Assembly: GCF_024435075.2 (NCBI RefSeq)
Contig: NZ_JAMZEG020000003.1
Location: forward strand, 622,501-629,440
Direction: 5' to 3'
Source of the DNA: Marinomonas maritima
GTDB lineage: Bacteria; Pseudomonadota; Gammaproteobacteria; Pseudomonadales; Marinomonadaceae
DNA length: 6,940 nt
In this document: in pieces, positions 1 through 6,713 of the stretch
Layout: every line of letters starts with the position of its first letter
Position numbering within the stretch: the first letter of the stretch is position 1
Translations under genes and position numbers: made by a program
The notes under the pieces: generated by a model
What the model saw: only the letters and a program-made list of their open reading frames with translations
What the model was told of the DNA's origin: nothing
Databases searched by the model: none

Positions 1-318
1 TGGAAGCGTTGACCAAAGACGATCATGAGTACTGACATGGGCTCTTTGCAATTGACGACTACGAGACACCCACATACGTTCACGAGGATCATGTTTGTTC
101 CACATATTGAAGTCTCCCACTTGTGGTCCTTCTGAAACACGAATACGAAAAACATGACCAGCAGGAACTTTCCAAGCCTTTCCCGCACGCATAGGAATTT
201 TAATGGTATCCACCAAAGTTCGCTTAGCCTCACCCTCCTTTAAAGAATTATAAAACACCTCATCTACAGACAATTTTGATCCTGAGCCTGCTCTGTACGC
301 TGCTTCTACATTACTCAT
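1..318 (-). CDS. DUF1989 family protein (urea carboxylase-associated-like), N-terminal part, cut by window edge
   Basis: Reading the minus strand from 318 gives 106 uninterrupted codons running off the left edge, so the 3' end is missing. The protein has a short variable start, then a segment at about residues 38-55 (IKIPMRAGKAWKVPAGHV) and a conserved block at 63-74 (EGPQVGDFNMWN), followed by HDPRERMWVSRSRQLQ and a tract ending HDRLWSTLP. These are hallmarks of the DUF1989 family, whose members include the urea carboxylase/urea amidolyase-associated proteins; their biochemical role is not settled. I chose the ATG at 318 because a GGAG (plus-strand 325-328) lies six bases upstream. The in-frame ATG at 330 has no visible ribosome-binding site. 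The gene is divergent from a LysR-type regulator, which therefore may control it (inference). Family call fairly sure; substrate unknown. Confidence 0.82.
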   Translation of the reverse strand, partial: MSNVEAAYRAGSGSKLSVDEVFYNSLKEGEAKRTLVDTIKIPMRAGKAWKVPAGHVFRIRVSEGPQVGDFNMWNKHDPRERMWVSRSRQLQRAHVSTHDRLWSTLP

Positions 319-421
319 CACCGACTCCATTTTATTTAATGTTTGACTTAGGCTAGTGAAACTGGAAACTCAAATAAAATGACATTTTTTAAAAATACAT
401 GACAAATACTAAAGTGAGTTA
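319..421. promoter_or_regulatory. Divergent intergenic region between DUF1989 gene and LysR regulator
   Basis: About 100 AT-rich bases separate the two divergent start codons. LysR-type regulators commonly bind such shared regions to control the neighbour and themselves. Visible here are an imperfect palindrome around 384-396 (ATTTTTTAAAAAT), flanked by TGACA copies, and a direct repeat GAAACT/GGAAACT near 358-370. On the minus strand a TTGAGT lies 17 bases upstream of a weak TAAGTC, a poor promoter candidate for the DUF1989 gene. None of these matches a consensus strongly. The regulatory role comes from gene arrangement, not from a recognised operator. Confidence 0.4.
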
Positions 422-1270
422 ATGATGGGTCACCCGTATACCGCACTACATACCTTTCATTTAGCGGTTCGTTTTCAAAGTTTAAAATGCACCGCTGATC
501 ATCTGCATTTAACAGAATCCGCTGTTAGCCATCAAATTAAGCGACTAGAAACTCAGCTGGGGTTTACTTTATTTTATAAGTCAGGCCGGCAACTCAAAGT
601 TACACCTGAGGGAAAGCGACTATCCTCTGAATTATCAGCCTCTTTTGATCACATAGATCAAGTACTGTCGGATCCAGCCAATACCCCTATCAACGCCATT
701 ACGATTTATTGCCTACCTTCACTTATTGAATTTTGGTTACTCCCTCGCTTATTAAAATTTAAAGAAATACACCCCAACTCCGAGCTTGTCATTAATTACC
801 ACTCGTCATCACCAGACTACTTGGATGAACACAGCCTTCGCATTGGTAGCCATGAAAAAGATGATCACTCTCCTTATATACGTTCCAGAATTCTATCTGG
901 CGAAACCATCCCCGTTTGCAGCCCCATTTACATGAAGCCGCATCAACTTTTTTCCAGTAAAGACTTACTAGAAGCAGACCTACTACATGACCATACGGGA
1001 CATAGCTGGAAAGATTGGTTTGCTCTTCAAGGATTTACTTTAAATAAACCAACCCAGCTTTTATATGAAGACTTCCACCTATTAAAAATGGCCACTGTTG
1101 CAGCACAAGGAATAGCACTTTGCCCAGAAGCACTTATTAAGAATGATTTAAAGGACGGGAAATTAATTGCACTGTCGACACAGAGAGGAAATATCGGTCG
1201 CTATTACGCCCTTGAACGAAATAAATACGCCGATGCCAGTATTAACACTTTAATTAAGCACCTCATTTAA
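422..1270 (+). CDS. LysR-type transcriptional regulator, GcvA-like branch
   Basis: A 282-residue DNA-binding regulator. The N-terminal winged helix-turn-helix spans about residues 8-65, with the core LHLTESAVSHQIKRLETQLG at 28-47 and a wing ending GRQLKVTPEGKRL. The rest (about 90-282) resembles the LysR periplasmic-binding-like effector domain. Features such as SAVSHQIKRLE, LLHDHTGHSWKDWF (188-200) and AAQGIALCPEAL (227-237) recall GcvA/AmpR-type members, which are usually slightly longer (about 295-305 residues). Two consecutive ATGs exist at 422 and 425. The GTGAG at 414-418 is better spaced for the second, so the true protein may be 281 residues. It is divergent from the DUF1989 gene, its most likely target by position. 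The effector cannot be read from sequence; calling it GcvA itself would be unjustified, since no gcv operon is visible. Confidence 0.9.
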   Translation: MMGHPYTALHTFHLAVRFQSLKCTADHLHLTESAVSHQIKRLETQLGFTLFYKSGRQLKVTPEGKRLSSELSASFDHIDQVLSDPANTPINAITIYCLPSLIEFWLLPRLLKFKEIHPNSELVINYHSSSPDYLDEHSLRIGSHEKDDHSPYIRSRILSGETIPVCSPIYMKPHQLFSSKDLLEADLLHDHTGHSWKDWFALQGFTLNKPTQLLYEDFHLLKMATVAAQGIALCPEALIKNDLKDGKLIALSTQRGNIGRYYALERNKYADASINTLIKHLI

Positions 1271-1276
1271 AACAAA

Positions 1277-1308
1277 AAAGCCCTCTAACCTTTCGATTAG
1301 AGGGCTTT
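1277..1308 (-). terminator. Rho-independent terminator for purL, possibly bidirectional
   Basis: A perfect 12-bp stem (1277-1288 with 1297-1308, core GCCCTCTAA/TTAGAGGGC) encloses an 8-base loop. Read on the minus strand, the stem runs into six T residues, a good intrinsic terminator for purL, whose stop codon is only about 25 bases upstream. On the plus strand the T tail after the stem is only the TTT inside it, so termination of the convergent LysR gene is plausible but weaker. Confidence 0.85.
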
Positions 1309-1332
1309 AAAAAAACAATAGTTAACTAAATA

Positions 1333-4300
1333 TTAACCCAACCACTTTCTCGCGTTTTGAAACAAACGCAACCATGGCGCTTGCTCTTGCCATTCGCTTG
1401 GATGCCAGCTGTGCTGAACGGTACGATAAACACGCTCAGGGTGAGGCATCATGATGGTCACTCGACCATCTTCTGACGTTAATCCCGTCACACCTTGCGC
1501 CGAACCATTCGGGTTAAATGGGTAACGTTCGGTCGCTTGACCGTAGTTATCCACATAACGCAATGCGATCTGAGAAGAAGACACCAATGCTGCCATATCT
1601 TGCTCATCACGGTATTCGGTTTGGCCCTCGCCATGCGCCACCGCGATTGGCATACGAGAACCTTCCATTCCCGCCAGCAAAATAGAGTTCGATTTCTGAA
1701 CTTCCACTTGTACGAAACGAGCCTCAAACTGTGCAGATTCGTTACGAATAAACTTAGGCCAATGACTTGCACCGGGAATTAACTCATAAAGATTCGACAA
1801 CATCTGACAACCATTACACACACCAAGCGTGAAGGTATCAGGGCGATTGAAGAAGGATTCAAACTGTTCGCGTGCAACTGGGTTGAAAAGAATAGACTTC
1901 GCCCAACCTTCACCAGCGCCTAATACGTCACCGTATGAGAAACCGCCACAAGCAACCAAACCACTGAAATCAGTCAATTTAGTACGGCCAGACAAAATAT
2001 CACTCATGTGGACATCAACTGGTGTGAAGCCCGCTTTGTGAAATGCCGCTGCCATTTCGACTTGACCATTTACACCTTGCTCACGCAATACGGCGATTTT
2101 AGGCTTAACACCCGACGCAACAAATGCCGCCACTATGTCTTCGTTTTGGTCAAAGTTCACCGATGCCGATAAACCTGGGTCTTTTGCGTCCAACAAATTA
2201 TCAAATTCTTGTCGTGCCGATTCTGGGTTATCACGCAACGCCTGAACACGGTAACTCGTTTCAGACCAAACACGCTGCCAATTAATGCGTGTTTCTTCTA
2301 AAACAGTTTCACCAGCAAAGCGCACACGGATAGAGTCATCACCAGAAAGTGTCGCAATAGAAGAAACAGCAACGCCTACTTTTGCGTAAGCCGCAACAAT
2401 GTCAGACACATCAGACTCATTCACCTGAACCACCGCACCAAGCTCTTCACTGAACAAAGCCGGTGCCAGTTGAGCACGACTTGTGATGATTTCATCTAGA
2501 TCAATATTAAGACCCAAATGGCTCGCGAATGACATTTCTGTCAAGGTCGCAAACACACCGCCGTCGGAACGGTCATGGTATGCCAACAACTTACCTTCCG
2601 CATTTAATGCTTGAGTCGTGTCAAAAAAGCCAGCCAATGTCGCAGCATCATCCACATCAGGCACTTGCTGACCTAACTTGTTGTAAACCTGAGCAATAAC
2701 AGAACCGCCAAGACGATTCTGACCTGCTCCCAAATCAATCAACAACAAACGCGTATCGGCTTTATTTTGAAGCTCTGGCGTCAATATTTTACGAACATCA
2801 GAAACCGGTGCGAACGCCGTAATTACCAAAGACAATGGAGACGTTACCGCTTTTTTCTTCGCCGTCTTCTTTCCAAACTGTTTTCATCGACATAGAGTCT
2901 TTACCAACCGGAATGGCAATATCCAATGCAGGACACAACTCCATACCTACCGCTTTCACAGTTTGATAAAGCTTTTCGTCTTCGCCTTCATGACCTGCTG
3001 CCGCCATCCAGTTTGCGGATAACTTAATGTGACTACGTTTGGTAATGTGCGCAGCAGCTAAGTTAGTTAACGCCTCACCGACCGCCATACGACCAGACGC
3101 TGGTGCATCAAGCAAAGCAATCGGCGTACGTTCGCCCATAGTCATGGCTTCGCCCGTGTAACTGTCTAACGATGACGTTGTCACAGCAACATCCGCCACA
3201 GGTACTTGCCAAGGCCCGACCATTTGATCACGAGCCACCATACCGGTAATCGAACGGTCACCAATGGTGATCAAGAAGTTCTTGCTCGCCACGGTTGGTA
3301 AGCTCAATACACGATTTGCCGCATCAGCAAGATCCACATCAACAGCAGTGAAATCATCCCCTGCAATAATCGCTTTAGTCGCTTCACGATGCATCTTAGG
3401 CGCCTTGCCAAACAAAACAGACATTGGCAAATCAACAGGCTTATTATCGAAGTGCTCATCGGCGACTTCTAAATGCATTTCTTCTTTGGCTTCACCGACA
3501 ATGGCAAAAGGACAACGCTCACGCTCACAAATAGCCGTAAACTCTGCGACACGATCTGGAGAAACCGCCATCACGTAACGCTCTTGCGATTCGTTACACC
3601 AGATTTCTAACGGTGACATGCCAGGCTCATCGTTAAGCACCTTACGCAAATCGAAACTACCACCACGCTCACCGTCTTTTACTAGCTCAGGTAATGCGTT
3701 GGACAAACCACCAGCACCCACATCGTGGATAAAGCTAATTGGGTTATTGTCACCAAGCTGCCAACAACGGTCGATCACTTCCTGACAACGACGCTCCATC
3801 TCTGGATTACCACGCTGTACAGACGCGAAATCAAGATCTTCGTTGCCATCAGCAGACGCCATAGAAGACGCAGCACCGCCACCAAGACCAATCAGCATGG
3901 CTGGTCCGCCAAGCACGATCAGCTTAGCGCCAACTTTAATTTCTTTTTTCTCAACATGCTCACGACGAATATTCCCCAAACCACCCGCCAACATAATGGG
4001 CTTATGGTAACCGCGCACTTCTTCTTGAGAAGCGCCTTGGATTTTTTGTTCGTAAGTACGGAAGTAACCTAATAAGTTTGGGCGACCAAATTCGTTGTTA
4101 AACGCCGCACCACCAATAGGACCTTCGATCATGATATCCAAAGGCGTCACGATACGAGACGGTTTGCCATAATAACTTTCCCAAGGTTGTTCAAAACCAG
4201 GGATTTTAAGGTCAGAGACCGTGTAACCACTCAAACCTGCCTTTGGTTTTGAGCCGATACCTGTCGCACCTTCATCACGAATCTCACCACCAGAACCCGT

Positions 4301-5232
4301 TGCCGCACCTGAAAAAGGTGAAATGGCCGTCGGATGGTTGTGAGTTTCAACCTTCATCAGAATATCGATGTTTTCCTGGCTGAAATTGTATTCACAAGAG
4401 CTGGCGCTGGAAAAAAACGTCCCGCAAAATTACCCTCCATGACCGCAGCATTGTCTTTATAAGCAGACAAGGTCCCATCAGGATTGTGTTCGTGTGTGTT
4501 CTTGATCATTTTGAACAAAGAACGCTCTTGCTCTTCGCCATCAATAGTCCAAGACGCATTAAAAATTTTATGACGACAATGCTCTGAGTTTGCCTGAGCA
4601 AACATCATCAACTCGATGTCAATTGGGTTACGTCCAAGCTCAACAAAAGACTCAACAAGATAATCAATTTCATCTTCAGCAAGAGCGAGACCTAGTGTTT
4701 GGTTTGCCTCAACCAACGCAGATCGTCCACCACCAAGCACATCAACACTCGTCATAGGTGCAGGCTCTGCATGAGAAAACATATCAGAAGCGTCGCTTAA
4801 TGCCGAAAGCACGCTTTCTGTCATGCGGTCATGCAACATCACCGACAACAAATCTAACGCTTCAAGCGTTAATGGTTCAGAGCTATGAATAAAGTATTCC
4901 ACGCCACGTTCAACGCGAGATACGGCCGCAAGGCCACAGTTATGAAGGATATCGGTTGCTTTCGATGACCAAGGTGAAATCGTTCCTAAACGAGGAACCA
5001 CTAAAACACTTTGATCCGATGAACTGACTTGGGAGGATTTAGGACCGTAGGCCAAAACACGTTGTAAAACAGTTTCCTGTTCAACAGTAAGCGTTTGATT
5101 ATCAGCCAGCTCCACAAAATGGAGAAATTGAGCATCGACATCTGTAACAGTAGCGACAGATGATTGCATATTGGCTAATAACTTTGCCTTGCGAAACGCC
5201 GATAGCGCAGCGGAACCATGCAGAGTTAGCAT
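1333..5232 (-). CDS. purL: Phosphoribosylformylglycinamidine synthase, large single-chain type, interrupted by two frameshifts
   Basis: PurL (FGAM synthase) converts FGAR, ATP and glutamine to FGAM in the fourth step of de novo purine synthesis, in the cytoplasm. As given, the gene reads in three frames: 5232-4357, 4357-2798 and 2835-1333. Adding one base at the A7 run 4411-4417 and removing one at the T6 run 2851-2856 restores one 1299-residue protein, matching the 1295 residues of enterobacterial PurL. Visible in order are the N-terminal domain (HGSAALSAFRKAKLL), the linker (AQANSEHCRHKIFNA), the first synthetase half (MKVETHNHPTA at 293, DVGAGGLSNA, GPAMLIGLGGGAASSMAS), the second half (DRSITGMVARDQMVGPWQVP, PVGKDSMSM near 775-783) and the glutaminase domain from about 1044. 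The glutaminase triad is intact: Cys1139 in GVCNGCQM, and His1264 and Glu1266 in PHPERV. A GTGAGG (5244-5249) lies about 11 bases before the ATG. Because nothing else is decayed, I think the frameshifts are probably sequence errors rather than pseudogenisation. Confidence 0.95.
2851..2856 (-). other. Frameshift site 2 in purL (homopolymer of six, one base too many)
   Basis: On the coding strand, GAA GAA AAA AGC runs out of frame after residue 794 and meets a stop about 17 codons later. Deleting one A gives EEK followed by AVTSPLSLVITAFAP, which is the expected continuation in PurL. A six-base A run is the only place where the two frames join without damaging conserved sequence. Confidence 0.9.
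4411..4417 (-). other. Frameshift site 1 in purL (homopolymer of seven, one base too few)
   Basis: The coding strand reads CGT TTT TTT CCA, and the frame then runs to a TGA sharing its A with the ATG of the next fragment. One extra T, or a -1 slip, gives GRFF followed by SSASSCEYNFSQENIDIL and then the conserved MKVETHNH motif. The run is a T_TTT_TTT heptamer in the phase that -1 ribosomal frameshift sites use, but a missing base in a homopolymer explains it more simply. Confidence 0.88.
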
Positions 5233-5277
5233 GTTGAGTATTGCCTCACTTGGTAGTTTTGGGGAAATGGTGCGGGT

Positions 5278-5283
5278 ATTTTA
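5278..5283 (-). promoter_or_regulatory. Candidate -10 element upstream of purL
   Basis: On the minus strand TAAAAT (five of six to TATAAT) lies about 45 bases before the purL start. The -35 match is poor (about TGGCCT at 18 bases spacing). I see no PurR-type operator (ACGCAAACGTTTGCGT-like) and no room for a purine riboswitch in the 117-base tadA-purL gap. Read-through from tadA is also possible, since no terminator hairpin is visible there. Confidence 0.3.
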
Positions 5284-5349
5284 AATCAATGAAGCAAATA
5301 GAGGCCAGCAGAGTATGAATTTTCTACACAAAATGAACGAATAAACTGC

Positions 5350-5838
5350 CTAAATCGCCTTTTTTGCCCGTTCCTTAAGTTTCTTTTTCTGCTCACGGCG
5401 GTATTGGAAGAATTGCGTCAGCTGAGCAGATGCCGTTTCCGCCAATACGCCGGATTCAACATTCACTTTATGATTAAGGAACGGTGCCTCAAAAAAACAC
5501 CCCTGACTTTCAACAACACCACTTTTAGGCTCCATCGCTGCATAAACAACGCGATCAATTCGGGCATGAATCATTGCTCCTGCACACATAGAACATGGCT
5601 CCAACGTCACATATAAAGTTGCACCAGGTAATCGATAGTTCTTCATTTTTTGACATGCCATGCGAATCGCTTGAATTTCTGCATGCGCCGTCGGGTCACA
5701 AAGAGAAATTGGAGCATTATAACCCTCGCCAATGACCTCATCGTTCAACACAATAATGGCACCCACTGGGATTTCATTTTCAGACGCCGCTTTCGCAGCC
5801 AATTCAAGCGCCCGTTCCATCCAGTATTGATCTTTCAT
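5350..5838 (-). CDS. tadA: tRNA-specific adenosine deaminase TadA
   Basis: TadA deaminates adenosine 34 to inosine in the anticodon of tRNA-Arg(ACG), letting it read CGU, CGC and CGA codons. The 162-residue protein is a normal length and has the full zinc-dependent deaminase signature: HAE at residues 52-54 (His zinc ligand, Glu proton shuttle) in DPTAHAEIQAIR, and PCSMC at 81-85, supplying the two cysteine ligands. The N-terminal MERALELAAKAASENEIPVGAIIV and the basic C-terminal helix (RREQKKKLKERAKKAI) are typical of TadA rather than of free-nucleoside deaminases. The ATG at 5838 has GAGGT (5848-5852) nine bases upstream. Its A7 run near 5491-5497 (codons for Phe-Phe) is in frame, showing that not every homopolymer here is disturbed. 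It lies upstream of purL on the same strand; tadA-purL linkage is common in gammaproteobacteria. Confidence 0.96.
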   Translation of the reverse strand: MKDQYWMERALELAAKAASENEIPVGAIIVLNDEVIGEGYNAPISLCDPTAHAEIQAIRMACQKMKNYRLPGATLYVTLEPCSMCAGAMIHARIDRVVYAAMEPKSGVVESQGCFFEAPFLNHKVNVESGVLAETASAQLTQFFQYRREQKKKLKERAKKAI

Positions 5839-5869
5839 TCTTGATTTACCTCAAGGCGACTATTTTGCA

Positions 5870-5899
5870 TTTAATACATAATTGCCTTTAATGCATAAT
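5870..5899. repeat. Tandem 13-base direct repeat in the tadA/CBS divergent region
   Basis: TTTAATACATAAT (5870-5882) and TTTAATGCATAAT (5887-5899) differ at one position and are offset by 17 bases. They lie between the divergent tadA and CBS genes and overlap the likely promoter area. They could be paired operator half-sites, alternate -10 elements (each contains CATAAT), or chance in AT-rich DNA. Confidence 0.5.
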
Positions 5900-5911
5900 C
5901 CGCTCTACACT
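5883..5911 (+). promoter_or_regulatory. Candidate sigma70 promoter for the CBS-domain gene
   Basis: TTGCCT (5883-5888) and TACACT (5906-5911) are separated by 17 bases, each four of six to consensus. Transcription would start near 5918, leaving a leader of about 30 bases with a strong AAAGGAG ribosome-binding site (5935-5941) eight bases before the ATG at 5950. The -35 overlaps the spacer and second copy of the 13-base direct repeat. Confidence 0.4.
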
Positions 5912-5949
5912 AAAATCTAACGCAATGATAAATAAAAGGAGTTCTGTTT

Positions 5950-6373
5950 ATGAATACAGTGGCAGATCTAATGACAACAGATTTAATCACATTAAGGGAA
6001 AATGATTCTTTAGCGAAAGCCAAAGCATTGATGCACGAAAAAAACATTAGAAACATCCCCATCATCAACGATGAGGGAGAATGCGTAGGCATGCTAACCC
6101 AGCGTGAATACTTACGTCATGCATTTCACCTAGTTAGCCAATTTGGCACGCAACACATATCCAAAAAAAGAACAACAAACGCCGATTGCCAACGCCATGA
6201 ACAAGGACATCTTAACCATTAGCCCTGAAACAGAATTAAGCATGGCTGCCGAGTTCTTCATTGAAAACAAGTATGGATGCTTACCCGTCATTCAAAACGA
6301 CAAACTCGTCGGCATTCTCACACCTGTAGACTTTGTTAAACTTGCACACAAAATGCTAAAAGAGTCTGCTTAA
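5950..6373 (+). CDS. Small two-CBS-domain protein, interrupted by one frameshift
   Basis: As given, the gene reads in one frame to 6222 and resumes in another (open from 6143) ending at 6373. Removing one A from the A7 run at 6163-6169 gives a continuous 140-residue protein. The first CBS domain (about 1-55) begins VADLMTTDLITL and includes NIRNIPIINDEGECVGMLTQREYL. The second (about 80-136) begins ANAMNKDILTISPETELSMAA and includes YGCLPVIQNDKLVGILTPVDFV. Pairs of CBS domains form a Bateman module, which in many families binds AMP, ATP or S-adenosylmethionine. No catalytic or DNA-binding domain is attached, so its partner is unknown. The start is well supported by AAAGGAG eight bases upstream. 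Its stop is one base from that of the convergent cold-shock gene. Another A7 run (about 6036-6044) in the first domain is in frame. Product call sure; whether the frameshift is real is doubtful. Confidence 0.88.
6163..6169 (+). other. Frameshift site in the CBS-domain gene (A7, one base too many)
   Basis: The first frame reads HISKKRTTNADCQ and loses family similarity immediately after the run. With A6 it reads HISKKEQQTPIANAMNKDI, entering the second CBS domain. The run falls in the linker between the two domains. Confidence 0.88.
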
Positions 6374-6374
6374 A

Positions 6375-6638
6375 CTAAGCCTGCTCGAGATACTGATTAG
6401 AGCCAGAGGATGCAATTTGCGCCTCTTTCTCTAGTTGAACATCAATCGCTTGAACGCCAAAATCCGTTTCTGACAAAAGGAAACTAACCGATTGCCCCTT
6501 TCTAAGCGTTTTATGACCATCACAGGCAATCGATTTGTAATGAACAAAAGCATCGCTGCCTTCTACTCGCTTAATAAAGCCAACGCCTTTCGCGTCATTA
6601 AACCATTTAACCTTTCCCGTTAATCGTTCCATAACCAT
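6375..6638 (-). CDS. Cold-shock-domain protein, CspD-like, with C-terminal extension
   Basis: An 87-residue single-stranded nucleic-acid-binding protein. The five-stranded cold-shock fold covers about residues 5-69: GKVKWFNDAKG (8-18), RNP1 as KGVGFI (17-22), RNP2 as DAFVHY (29-34), then DGHKTLRKGQSVSF (40-53). The last region recalls CspD more than CspA. Two features are unusual. The central phenylalanine of RNP1 (KGFGFI in CspA-type proteins), which stacks on bases, is valine at residue 19. A polar tail of about 17 residues follows the domain, where family members usually end near 67-74. The start is ATG 6638 or the in-frame ATG 6632; GAGG (6643-6646) sits four bases before the first and ten before the second, so either could be used. 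It follows valS on the same strand by about 75 bases. Family certain, exact paralogue not. Confidence 0.88.
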   Translation of the reverse strand: MVMERLTGKVKWFNDAKGVGFIKRVEGSDAFVHYKSIACDGHKTLRKGQSVSFLLSETDFGVQAIDVQLEKEAQIASSGSNQYLEQA

Positions 6639-6673
6639 TGCGCCTCTTTTTTTATTTTTATTAAAGTAAGCGT

Positions 6674-6706
6674 GAAGCCAGAAACCCTAAAATGATTTCT
6701 GACTTC
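6674..6706 (-). terminator. Stem-loop just downstream of valS, possible terminator or processing site
   Basis: An 11-bp stem (6674-6684 with 6696-6706), continuous on the minus-strand RNA if one U-G wobble is allowed, encloses an 11-base loop. It begins eight bases after the restored valS stop. No clean U tract follows on the minus strand, so termination would be inefficient. On the plus strand the tail TATTTATTT is richer in T, but the stem has an A-C mismatch. Confidence 0.4.
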
Positions 6707-6713
6707 TATTTAT

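Noticed and set aside
1488..2041. Open frames on both strands inside the purL glutaminase region
   Set aside because: They overlap the strongly conserved PurL coding frame, have no ribosome-binding sites and resemble no protein I know; they are shadows.
3264..4072. Two plus-strand open frames of about 104 and 115 codons opposite purL
   Set aside because: Antisense to conserved PurL sequence, with low-complexity translations that follow PurL codon use; no support as genes.
1333..5232. Naturally split PurL made of three subunits (as in PurS/PurL/PurQ systems)
   Set aside because: The breaks do not match those subunit boundaries, the pieces join to the usual length of the fused enzyme, the third piece would need a TTG start without a good ribosome-binding site, and both breaks are in homopolymers.
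5233..5349. Purine riboswitch or PurR operator upstream of purL
   Set aside because: The 117-base gap shows no PurR-like palindrome and no recognisable purine aptamer structure.
5404..5844. Plus-strand open frames opposite tadA
   Set aside because: They mirror the TadA frame, which carries the full deaminase signature; no start signals.
5910..6092. Minus-strand 60-codon frame opposite the CBS gene
   Set aside because: It overlaps the promoter and first CBS domain; no ribosome-binding site and no recognisable motifs.
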